8,897 nt of DNA from an uncultured Lachnospiraceae bacterium (GCA_946538445.1 CAMNGO010000077.1:1-8897), one strand, 5' to 3'; positions 1-6,020 are shown, numbered from the stretch's first letter. Translations and numbers: made by a program. Notes: generated by a model not told the origin, from the letters alone.

Positions 1-135
1 AATTCTCCAAGCACCCTGTGTAGCTGTGGAAGCTCTGGTGGGCTTTGGACGTGCAACGTTAGAAAATTCTGTATTCTCATTTAAAACCTTAGCAATAGCA
101 GCATTGATGCGGCTTTCCATTTCACGATCGATCAT
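1..135 (-). CDS. Unidentified protein, N-terminal 45 residues only
   Basis: An open reading frame on the minus strand starts at ATG 135-133 and runs off the left edge. An AAGGAG-type ribosome binding site lies a few bases upstream of the ATG, and an extended -10 promoter element lies about 60 bp upstream, so this is a real gene start. The protein begins MIDREMESRINAAIAKVL, which would form an amphipathic helix (hydrophobic residues at 2, 6, 10, 13/14 and 17), followed by a flexible stretch rich in Pro, Ala, Thr and Ser (ARPKPTRASTATQ). I do not recognise the family from these 45 residues. A short helix plus linker is the layout of an encapsulation tail on enzymes of bacterial microcompartments, such as CoA-acylating aldehyde dehydrogenases, but it is also common elsewhere, so no function is assigned. 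Confidence 0.72.
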   Translation of the reverse strand, partial: MIDREMESRINAAIAKVLNENTEFSNVARPKPTRASTATQGAWRI

Positions 136-196
136 TTTTTTAACTCCTTCCCTTGCCATCACTCGATAGTTCTTGCAATCATAATACCTTGACTAT

Positions 197-205
197 ATTA
201 TATCA
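197..205 (-). promoter_or_regulatory. Extended -10 promoter of the leftmost gene
   Basis: Read on the minus strand this is TGATATAAT, a perfect extended -10 (TGN then TATAAT), with predicted transcription start near 190 and a leader of about 55 nt before the ATG at 135. No good -35 sits 17 bp upstream (a TAGACA lies 21 bp away), which fits the extended -10 class. Confidence 0.55.
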
Positions 206-250
206 TTGAACTGGAAAAAAATCTGTCTAAATTAGGATAATTAATTGTTC

Positions 251-275
251 ATAAGATGGATAAATGTTATCTTAT
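251..275. repeat. Inverted repeat between two divergent promoters
   Basis: ATAAGAT at 251-257 is repeated as its reverse complement ATCTTAT at 269-275, with 11 nt between. It lies between the minus-strand promoter at 197-205 and the plus-strand promoter at 323-351, so it could be an operator serving one or both. The DNA here is very AT-rich, so chance is a real alternative. Confidence 0.3.
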
Positions 276-322
276 TTATTAAATAGTATAATCTTCAAGT
301 GGAAAAATATACCATTATTTTG

Positions 323-351
323 TTGACTGTTCCACAACATAAAGATACAAT
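323..351 (+). promoter_or_regulatory. Sigma-A-type promoter of the CmpB-like gene
   Basis: TTGACT (323-328), a 17-bp spacer and TACAAT (346-351) make a near-consensus promoter. Predicted start of transcription is about 358, only about 20 nt before the ATG at 378. This placing argues against the in-frame TTG at 357 as the translation start. Confidence 0.75.
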
Positions 352-377
352 ATGCTTTGTGTGAAAGGAGAGAAAAA

Positions 378-1196
378 ATGGCGGAACTATATTATCTGGT
401 ATCATATTTTTTACTGTATTCTTTTCTGGGATGGGTTCTGGAAGTAGTCTATCATGTTCTTGTTGTAGGTAAAGTGATAAACAGAGGGTTTCTGAACGGT
501 CCGGTTTGCCCAATCTATGGATTTGGTATGCTTTCGGTGCTTCTTATTCTGAAACCTTTCTCGGACAATACTTTGCTCTTGTTTGCAGGAGGAATCTTCT
601 TCGCCACTTTGATCGAATTGATCGGAGGCTTCGTCCTCTATAAAATGTTCCATATGAGATGGTGGGATTATTCCGAAGAGCCGTTCAACCTGGGAGGATA
701 CATCTGTCTGAAGTATTCCATTGCCTGGGGATTCTGTATCGTATTTGCCATGAAGGTAGTACATCCCTTTGTGGAATTAAATGTGAAGATCCTGGACGGG
801 GTCTTCGGCCATGTTGTGGTAGCCATCCTTTGGATTATCTTCTTCGTTGACTCTGTCATCACCGTACTTACTGTCACGAATCTAAACAAAGACTTAAAGG
901 AAATGAACAAGATTGCCGGGCAGATAAGAAAGGTCAGCGATCATATGACCGAGAAAATCGGAGAGCATACCATCGAAGCAGATACGAAGATTCAGGGACA
1001 CAGGGTTCAGGCTACTTTAGCCAGGGCTGAGATCCGGGACCGTATCGAGGAACTTAAGAAAAAGCAGGCCAAGAACAGGTTTTTCGGCTTCAACCGTTTG
1101 CACCAGGCATTTCCTCAGCTGAAACACACTTTGTATAATGAGGAACTCCATTCCCTGATCGAAGGTTTAAAAGAGAAGAGAGAAAACAACGCATAA
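378..1196 (+). CDS. CmpB-like multi-pass membrane protein (putative ABC transporter type IV, PF06541-like)
   Basis: This 272-residue protein starts at ATG 378, behind AAAGGAG at 364-370. The N-terminal two thirds is hydrophobic, with about five membrane segments (roughly residues 5-28, 46-62, 65-90, 110-130 and 145-168). Between them are two conserved-looking polar motifs, NRGFLNGPVCPIYGFG (35-50) and WWDYSEEPFNLGGYICL (95-111). These are the hallmarks I associate with the CmpB family, labelled 'putative ABC transporter type IV' although no transport function is established. Residues about 170-270 form a charged, Lys/Glu-rich tail predicted to be helical or coiled-coil and probably cytoplasmic. 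No ATPase partner gene is adjacent. The gene is monocistronic: it has its own strong promoter and a strong terminator right after the stop. Family assignment is fairly secure; the role is unknown. Confidence 0.85.
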   Translation: MAELYYLVSYFLLYSFLGWVLEVVYHVLVVGKVINRGFLNGPVCPIYGFGMLSVLLILKPFSDNTLLLFAGGIFFATLIELIGGFVLYKMFHMRWWDYSEEPFNLGGYICLKYSIAWGFCIVFAMKVVHPFVELNVKILDGVFGHVVVAILWIIFFVDSVITVLTVTNLNKDLKEMNKIAGQIRKVSDHMTEKIGEHTIEADTKIQGHRVQATLARAEIRDRIEELKKKQAKNRFFGFNRLHQAFPQLKHTLYNEELHSLIEGLKEKRENNA

Positions 1197-1242
1197 ACAA
1201 AAACACAGGGTGCCTTTTGGCTGAGGCACCCTGTGTTTTTGT
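1197..1242. terminator. Strong hairpin terminator between convergent genes
   Basis: An 18-bp perfect stem pairs 1197-1214 with 1225-1242 around a 10-nt loop. The core is ACACAGGGTGCC / GGCACCCTGTGT, flanked by A-rich DNA on the left and TTTTT on the right. It begins directly after the stop of the CmpB-like gene. Read on the minus strand the stem also ends in TTTTGT, so it probably also terminates the trpB2 transcript arriving from the right. Confidence 0.9.
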
Positions 1243-1284
1243 ATTATATTATATTTTTGGGAGGATTCTGATTAATTGATCTTT

Positions 1285-2670
1285 CTAGATTTCATTTCCC
1301 GGGAATTGCGGGATTCCTTCGAAACCTTTCTGAAGGTCTTCGTCGGAAGGAATGTAGTCGGACATATTTCCGTTATGGTATTGTTCATATGCAACCATAT
1401 CAAAGTACCCTGTTCCGGTCAGACCAAAGAGGATGGTCTTTTCTTCGCCGGTTTCTTTACATTTCAGGGCTTCGTCGATTGCCGCACGGATGGCATGGCT
1501 GCTCTCAGGTGCCGGGAGGATTCCCTCTGTACGGGCAAACTGCTCAGCTGCCTCAAAGACTGAGGTCTGCTCCACGGAAACTGCCTCCATGAAGCCGTCG
1601 TGGTAGAGCTGGGAAAGGATCGTGCTCATACCGTGGAAACGTAATCCTCCGGCATGGTTGGCAGACGGGATGAAGCTGCTTCCAAGTGTGTACATCTTAG
1701 CCAGTGGGCAGATCATACCGGTGTCACAGAAATCGTATGCGAATTTGCCTCTTGTAAAACTCGGGCAGGAAGCTGGTTCCACTGCAATGATCCGATAATC
1801 TTTTTCCCCTCTCAGTTTCTGGCCCATGAAAGGTGCGATCAGACCACCCAGATTTGATCCGCCGCCGGCACATCCGATGATGATGTCCGGTGTGATATCG
1901 TATTTGTCGAGAGCTGCCTTGGCTTCCAGGCCGATGACGGATTGATGCAGGAGAACCTGATTCAACACACTGCCCAGAACATAGCGGTATCCTTCGCTTT
2001 GTGTGGAAACCTCCACCGCTTCCGAGATGGCACATCCAAGACTTCCGGTGGTTCCCGGATGATCTGCCAGGATCTTACGTCCAATGGCGGTGGTCTCCGA
2101 TGGAGAAGGTGTGACATCTGCTCCATATGTGCGCATCACTTCCCGGCGGAATGGTTTCTGCTCATAAGATACTTTTACCATAAAAACTTTGCAGTCCAGA
2201 TCAAAGAAGGAGCAGGCCATAGCCAAAGCAGTTCCCCACTGACCTGCACCGGTCTCGGTGGTTACACCCTTGAGCCCTTGCTTTTTCGCATAGTATGCCT
2301 GAGCCAGAGCGGAGTTTAATTTATGACTTCCGCTGGTATTGTTTCCTTCAAATTTATAGTAGATCTTAGCAGGTGTTCCCAGTGCCTTCTCCAGATGATA
2401 TGCCCGCATCACGGGAGATGGACGGTATAACTTATAATAAGTCTGGATCTCTTCCGGTATATCAACATAAGCCGTGTCATTATCCAATTCCTGCGCGATC
2501 AGTTCTTCACAGAAGATGGGAGCCAGTTCCTCAGCCTTCAGAGGTTCAAGTGTTCCCGGGTTCAGTAAAGGAGCCGGTTTGTTTTTCATATCGGCACGCA
2601 TGTTATACCACTGTTTGGGAATCTCCTCTTCTGTAAGGTAAATCTTGTAAGGAATTTTTTCATTTGACAT
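1285..2670 (-). CDS. trpB2: TrpB2-type tryptophan synthase beta chain-like PLP enzyme
   Basis: A 461-residue fold-type II pyridoxal-phosphate enzyme. The start is ATG 2670-2668, with AGGAG 8 nt upstream; an in-frame ATG 18 nt earlier overlaps that ribosome binding site and is rejected. The PLP lysine is K117 in TSGSHKLNSAL. The catalytic glutamate is probably E139, in ETGAGQWG (139-146), and the phosphate-binding glycine loop is CAGGGSN (267-273). Later family blocks are EPASCPSFTRG (298-308) and HAGGLRFHG (339-347). The roughly 460-residue length, the N-terminal extension and the VSYEQKPFRR block (167-176) mark the TrpB2 subgroup rather than the roughly 400-residue TrpB1. TrpB2 enzymes condense indole with serine to tryptophan, and some use other beta-substituted substrates. 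No trpA or other trp gene is nearby, so it probably acts without an alpha partner. It is transcribed divergently from a LysR gene. Confidence 0.95.
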   Translation of the reverse strand: MSNEKIPYKIYLTEEEIPKQWYNMRADMKNKPAPLLNPGTLEPLKAEELAPIFCEELIAQELDNDTAYVDIPEEIQTYYKLYRPSPVMRAYHLEKALGTPAKIYYKFEGNNTSGSHKLNSALAQAYYAKKQGLKGVTTETGAGQWGTALAMACSFFDLDCKVFMVKVSYEQKPFRREVMRTYGADVTPSPSETTAIGRKILADHPGTTGSLGCAISEAVEVSTQSEGYRYVLGSVLNQVLLHQSVIGLEAKAALDKYDITPDIIIGCAGGGSNLGGLIAPFMGQKLRGEKDYRIIAVEPASCPSFTRGKFAYDFCDTGMICPLAKMYTLGSSFIPSANHAGGLRFHGMSTILSQLYHDGFMEAVSVEQTSVFEAAEQFARTEGILPAPESSHAIRAAIDEALKCKETGEEKTILFGLTGTGYFDMVAYEQYHNGNMSDYIPSDEDLQKGFEGIPQFPGNEI

Positions 2671-2717
2671 TGTTTTTTCTCCTCTCATTCTTATTCTTTA
2701 TTAAAAACTTTTTGTTA

Positions 2718-2746
2718 ATTATAACCATTGTATTGCCCGATGTAAA
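2718..2746 (-). promoter_or_regulatory. trpB2 promoter
   Basis: On the minus strand, TTTACA (2746-2741), a 17-bp spacer and TATAAT (2723-2718) give a one-mismatch -35 and a perfect -10. Predicted start of transcription is about 2711, with a leader of about 40 nt before the ATG at 2670. No attenuator or T-box-sized leader fits in this space, so control by a protein at the operator upstream is more likely. Confidence 0.8.
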
Positions 2747-2756
2747 ATGATAAAAT
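2728..2756 (+). promoter_or_regulatory. Possible lysR promoter
   Basis: TTGTAT (2728-2733), a 17-bp spacer and TAAAAT (2751-2756) form a moderate plus-strand promoter that overlaps the trpB2 promoter face to face. If used, transcription would start near 2763, at the edge of the palindrome at 2766-2784, allowing autoregulation. The surrounding DNA is AT-rich and other weak -10 boxes exist nearer the gene. Confidence 0.3.
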
Positions 2757-2765
2757 TGGATAATG

Positions 2766-2784
2766 TAATAAGTTTTACTTATTA
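2766..2784. promoter_or_regulatory. Candidate LysR-type operator (palindrome with T-N11-A)
   Basis: TAATAAGTTTTACTTATTA is a perfect inverted repeat of 8-bp arms around 3 nt. It contains the T-N11-A pattern (T2769 to A2781) typical of LysR-family sites. Its centre is about 64 bp upstream of the predicted trpB2 transcription start, where LysR recognition sites usually lie, and it sits between lysR and trpB2. Confidence 0.65.
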
Positions 2785-2847
2785 TAAAAATGAACAAGAA
2801 AAGATAAAATATATTGAGACTATATTGATAAAAAAGGGGGATGGACA

Positions 2848-3741
2848 GTGAATCTGAATCAGTTGGAATATTTTATAAGCGTGGCGGAGACCCTGAATTT
2901 TACCAGAGCAGCTGCGAAATGTTTTATCTCCCAGACTGCCATGACCCAACAGATCCGTTCCCTGGAGAAGACAGTTGGTGTTCCCCTTTTTATCCGGGAT
3001 AAACACCACGTGGAGCTGACTGCCGCAGGAAGGGTTTATCTGAATGAAGCCAGGATCATCCTGAACCGGAGCAATGAGGCACTCCGCATGGCCAGACTGG
3101 CTTCCGAGGGACTGGAGGGGGAGATAAGCATAGGATTTATCCGGGGCTATGGACAGAGTGATTTTCCGGAGATCCTGCGGGAATTCTGCAGGACCTACCC
3201 GACTGTGAAGGTTAATCTGCTCCGGGATAATATGAGTGTCCTGCTGGATCTGCTGGTCAATAAACAATGTGATCTCACTTTCACCATATCTCCTTTTCAG
3301 AGAACCCATCCGGACCTCAAGCACATTTATATGAAGAGCTATCCTGTCATGGCTGTCTTATATGACGGGCATCCTCTGGCTGGCCGGTCCTACCTTACTT
3401 ATGAGGAACTGGAGGGGGAGAAATTCATCATGATGCAGCCTACGGACCGACCCAAGGATCAGATGGAAGAGTCCATGCTGATTTATGACAGAGGCGGATT
3501 CCTGCCGGATGTGGTGGGAGTAGAAGGGGATCAGGAAACGTTGCTTTTGATGATTTCCGTTGGAATGGGAATCAGTATCCTGCCGGAATATATCATACGG
3601 CCATACCAGAAAATGAAGGATATCAGGATACTTCCCATGGTAAGAAAAGACGGTTCTGCGGAGACGGTTGACTTGGAAGTAAACTGGTCCGGGGAGAATG
3701 AGAATCCTGTCCTGGAGAAGTTTCTGACCATGCTGACATAA
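2848..3741 (+). CDS. LysR-family transcriptional regulator
   Basis: A 297-residue protein of normal LysR length, starting at GTG 2848 with GGGGG/GGGGAT about 7 nt upstream. An ATG at 2841 is out of frame. The winged helix-turn-helix occupies residues 1-60: LNQLEYFISVAETLNFTRAA, then ISQTAMTQQIRSLE as the recognition region, then LFIRDKHHVELTAAG as the wing. Residues about 65-88 are the linker helix, and 92-295 form the two-lobed periplasmic-binding-like effector domain (ISIGFIRG at 93-100, VGMGISILPEYI at 238-249). The effector cannot be read from sequence. The gene is divergent from trpB2 and 18 nt upstream of the DUF362 gene with no terminator between, so it probably controls both and itself. 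Confidence 0.95.
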   Translation: MNLNQLEYFISVAETLNFTRAAAKCFISQTAMTQQIRSLEKTVGVPLFIRDKHHVELTAAGRVYLNEARIILNRSNEALRMARLASEGLEGEISIGFIRGYGQSDFPEILREFCRTYPTVKVNLLRDNMSVLLDLLVNKQCDLTFTISPFQRTHPDLKHIYMKSYPVMAVLYDGHPLAGRSYLTYEELEGEKFIMMQPTDRPKDQMEESMLIYDRGGFLPDVVGVEGDQETLLLMISVGMGISILPEYIIRPYQKMKDIRILPMVRKDGSAETVDLEVNWSGENENPVLEKFLTMLT

Positions 3742-3759
3742 ACAAGGATCGGAGGAAGA

Positions 3760-4911
3760 ATGAATCGAAATCAGATTTTTAAAATATACGGGAAAAATTA
3801 TAAAGAGATGACGAAAACCCTGCTTGAAGCATCGGACCTTGGGTCCATGCTGGATCCGGAGACCAGAATCGGAATCAAACCGAACCTGGTAACACCGACT
3901 CCTGCGGAATACGGAGCGACTACCCATCCTGAACTGGTAGCCGGAATCATAGAATTTCTGCAGGAGAAGGGATGCCACCATATTGTGATCATAGAGAGTT
4001 CCTGGATCGGGGATAAGACTTCAGAAGCCTATGAGTATTGCGGCTATCGGAATATCACTGAGAAGTATCATGTGGATTTCATAGATGTACAGCAGGAAGC
4101 ATACGAGACATACGATTGTTCCGGCATGAAACTGAAAATATGTAAACGGGTGGAGGAGATTGACTTTATGATCAATGTCCCTGTGATGAAAGGGCATGGA
4201 CAGACCAGGATCACCTGTGCACTCAAAAACATGAAAGGTCTGATTCCCAACATAGAGAAAAGACATTTTCATACCATGGGCCTTCACAAACCCATAGCCC
4301 ATCTGTCTACAGGGATAAGGCAGGATTTTATCGTGGTGGATCACATCTGCGGGGATCTTGAGATGGAAGACGGTGGAAATCCGGTGGAGACAAACTGCGT
4401 GATGACTGCTTTGGATCCGGTGTTGGTGGATTCCTATGTCTGCCACCTGCTGGGATATGATATCTCGGAAGTGGAATATATCGGCCTGGCGGAAACACTG
4501 GGCAGCGGATCTTCCGACCTTGATTCATGTATGATCTCAGTTTATGAAAGGGATGAATCCGGAGATATCAGGTTAGACAGAGAATTCCCTGCTCTTGGGC
4601 AGGATGATTATGAGGAGAAGAGTGACTATTCCGGAAATCTTCTGGAGGTATCTTATGCTATCGAAGATGCAGATTCCTGCAGTGCATGTTATGCCTCCCT
4701 TGCCCCTGCCCTCCTGCGATTAAAAAAAGAAGGACTGTATGAGCAATTGCTGGAGAATCTCCCCGGGAGGATAAGCATCGGACAGGGATTTTCCGGAAAG
4801 ACAGGATATCTGGGCGTGGGAAACTGCTGCAGAGATTTTGAAAGATACGTTCCCGGATGCCCTCCGGATGAAGAAGAAGTATATCGTATGCTGTTACAAT
4901 ACATTAAATAA
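3760..4911 (+). CDS. DUF362-domain protein with C-terminal cysteine motif
   Basis: A 383-residue protein starting at ATG 3760, with GGAGGA at 3751-3756. It follows lysR by 18 nt, so the two are probably one operon. The DUF362 core is visible as IKPNLVTP (39-46), a central block at 141-163 with MKGHGQTR and ALKNMKGLIP, then DGGNP (204-208) and ALDPVLVDSYVCHLLGY (217-233). Beyond the core the C-terminus carries CSAC (307-310), GVGNCC (352-357) and VPGCPP (364-369), followed by a helix to the end. Five cysteines in this layout suggest an iron-sulfur or other metal site; VPGCPP resembles the cluster-binding motif of NuoB-like subunits. No signal peptide is seen, so it is probably cytoplasmic. DUF362 has no established general reaction, and I do not assign one. 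Confidence 0.9.
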   Translation: MNRNQIFKIYGKNYKEMTKTLLEASDLGSMLDPETRIGIKPNLVTPTPAEYGATTHPELVAGIIEFLQEKGCHHIVIIESSWIGDKTSEAYEYCGYRNITEKYHVDFIDVQQEAYETYDCSGMKLKICKRVEEIDFMINVPVMKGHGQTRITCALKNMKGLIPNIEKRHFHTMGLHKPIAHLSTGIRQDFIVVDHICGDLEMEDGGNPVETNCVMTALDPVLVDSYVCHLLGYDISEVEYIGLAETLGSGSSDLDSCMISVYERDESGDIRLDREFPALGQDDYEEKSDYSGNLLEVSYAIEDADSCSACYASLAPALLRLKKEGLYEQLLENLPGRISIGQGFSGKTGYLGVGNCCRDFERYVPGCPPDEEEVYRMLLQYIK

Positions 4912-4914
4912 AAA

Positions 4915-4940
4915 ACTCCCTCTTAGTGAAAAGAGGGAGT
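4915..4940. terminator. Bidirectional terminator hairpin
   Basis: ACTCCCTCTT (4915-4924) pairs perfectly with AAGAGGGAGT (4931-4940) around a 6-nt loop. On the minus strand it is followed by TTTTTATTTAA, a good U-tract just past the stop of the peptidase gene. On the plus strand it follows the DUF362 stop, with only a weak T-run (ATCTTT). It probably ends both transcripts, best for the minus-strand gene. Confidence 0.85.
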
Positions 4941-4944
4941 ATCT

Positions 4945-5904
4945 TTACCCGACAATAATAAAAGCGCTGTAATTGGCACTGTCGCGAATGATTTTTTTCT
5001 GAATCTGTTTCCAGTTTACCAGATGGTATTGTTTCCTGGTTTTTTTACAATAGTTACGATTGCCGTAACTGGAATTTGCAACCACAATCCGGCCTTTCTG
5101 GTCATATCCTACAATCAGCACCCAGTGAGTGTTGTTGGAAAAAGGCTTTCCCCTGACCAGGGTCATAATTACCTTACCGTTGTCGAGAGCCTCTTTCATG
5201 ATATCAACACATTGTTTTCTGCTGAAAGCTCTCGTGTTAACCGGTCTGACATTAACATGGTTTTTCTTCAAAACCTTGACAGCCTGATTCGGTTTTAAAG
5301 ACTTACATCTCTTCATAGACCGGTTGGTCTGTTTTAAAACCATATTAGGATTGGAAGGTACACCGCTCAACTGGAGGGCCATGGAAGTGACACAGATACC
5401 ACAACCATGTCTGGAAGCGGAAGACCGCTTCTTCCAGATCGCGTGCTGTTTCCAGATAGGTGTACTGTATCCACCCTTGCTAACGGTAGCTGCTGTGTAG
5501 GTAACCAGCTTGTCTTTGTCGGTAGTCCCGTCTGCAGGATCCACCGGATAAGGAGGATAAACAGGAACGGAGGGATTTTCCGGCTTAATGGGATTCACAG
5601 GCTGTACAGGATCCTCAGGGTTATCCGGATTCTCCGGATTCAGAGGATCTGCTGAGGGGTCAGGATCTTTTCCTGTATATTCGGTTTCTGTATTCGTATC
5701 TTCAGGATTGCTGCTATCCTGGTGTTCGGTGATCACAGGATCCGAACTGTCCCTGTCATTTTTTCTGGCATCCGCTTTTAAGGGATCCAGAGACAGGAAG
5801 AATATCAAACATAAACAGGCCAGCGCCGCTTTAAGTGGCCAGCCCACAGTTGTTATTTTTCTTCTGTAAGGGAATTGTTTTCCGGGATTTGTCATTGGTT
5901 TCAA
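4945..5904 (-). CDS. Secreted C39-like cysteine peptidase candidate with proline-rich linker
   Basis: The frame is open from an ATG at 5928, but the only good ribosome binding site (AAGGAGA, 5914-5920) lies inside that longer form and points to the TTG at 5904, which I use; ATG 5895 is a further option. Residue numbers here count from 5928. Residues 21-54 look like a signal peptide: a basic segment, a hydrophobic core LKAALACLCLIFFLSL (32-47), then ADA (52-54). Residues about 55-140 are acidic and proline-rich (NPENPDNPEDP and similar), a likely wall-spanning linker. The C-terminal domain (about 145-327) matches the C39-like peptidase pattern: HGCGICVTSMALQLSG with likely nucleophile C176, NNTHWVLIVGYD with H268, and VVANSSYG with N285 as third residue. 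This domain is strongly Lys/Arg-rich. The substrate is unknown; cell-wall or peptide cleavage is inference. Confidence 0.82.
   Translation of the reverse strand: MKPMTNPGKQFPYRRKITTVGWPLKAALACLCLIFFLSLDPLKADARKNDRDSSDPVITEHQDSSNPEDTNTETEYTGKDPDPSADPLNPENPDNPEDPVQPVNPIKPENPSVPVYPPYPVDPADGTTDKDKLVTYTAATVSKGGYSTPIWKQHAIWKKRSSASRHGCGICVTSMALQLSGVPSNPNMVLKQTNRSMKRCKSLKPNQAVKVLKKNHVNVRPVNTRAFSRKQCVDIMKEALDNGKVIMTLVRGKPFSNNTHWVLIVGYDQKGRIVVANSSYGNRNYCKKTRKQYHLVNWKQIQKKIIRDSANYSAFIIVG
5536..5667 (-). repeat. Low-complexity proline-rich coding repeat
   Basis: This part of the peptidase gene encodes about 44 residues with a proline every 2-4 positions, in imperfect NP/ENP/DNP/EDP and PVYP/YPVDP units. 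The DNA shows matching short direct repeats such as TCCGGATT twice within 5624-5640. Such tracts usually form an extended, unfolded spacer and can vary in length between strains. Confidence 0.7.
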
Positions 5905-5939
5905 TATAAGATTTCTCCTTGGTATCATAAAATGTTAAG

Positions 5940-5967
5940 AAAGTGTAAATAAAATATTAAACACTTT
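5940..5967. repeat. Inverted repeat upstream of the peptidase gene
   Basis: AAAGTGT (5940-5946) and ACACTTT (5961-5967) are exact inverted arms with 14 nt between. The element lies just downstream of the candidate peptidase promoter, in the probable leader, so it could be a repressor site or a weak mRNA hairpin. The arms are short and the region AT-rich. Confidence 0.3.
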
Positions 5968-5971
5968 TTCT

Positions 5972-6000
5972 AAAATACCATATTTTTTTCATAATTTCAA
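5972..6000 (-). promoter_or_regulatory. Possible promoter of the peptidase gene
   Basis: On the minus strand TTGAAA (6000-5995), a 17-bp spacer and TATTTT (5977-5972) form a plausible but not strong sigma-A promoter. Transcription would start near 5965, giving a leader of about 60 nt before TTG 5904. Confidence 0.35.
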
Positions 6001-6020
6001 GAAAAAATATGAGCAATAAT

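Noticed and set aside
357..377. TTG 357 as start of the CmpB-like protein
   Set aside because: It coincides with the predicted transcription start and precedes the AAAGGAG site that serves ATG 378.
411..764. 117-codon open frame on the minus strand inside the CmpB-like gene
   Set aside because: It lies antisense to a well-supported gene, has no ribosome binding site of note, and its product has no recognisable domain; it is a shadow frame.
2671..2711. T-box, trp leader peptide or attenuator before trpB2
   Set aside because: The predicted leader is only about 40 nt, with no tandem Trp codons, no hairpin pair and no T-box motif.
2782..3324. 180-codon minus-strand frame over the lysR gene
   Set aside because: It is antisense to a complete LysR protein with its own GTG start and ribosome binding site, and its residues show no family motif.
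3358..3981. 207-codon minus-strand frame spanning lysR and DUF362
   Set aside because: It covers the junction of two well-supported plus-strand genes and reads as low-information shadow sequence.
5536..5667. Possible CRISPR-like or tandem DNA repeat
   Set aside because: The repeats are short, imperfect and in phase with a proline-rich coding frame, so they come from the protein sequence.
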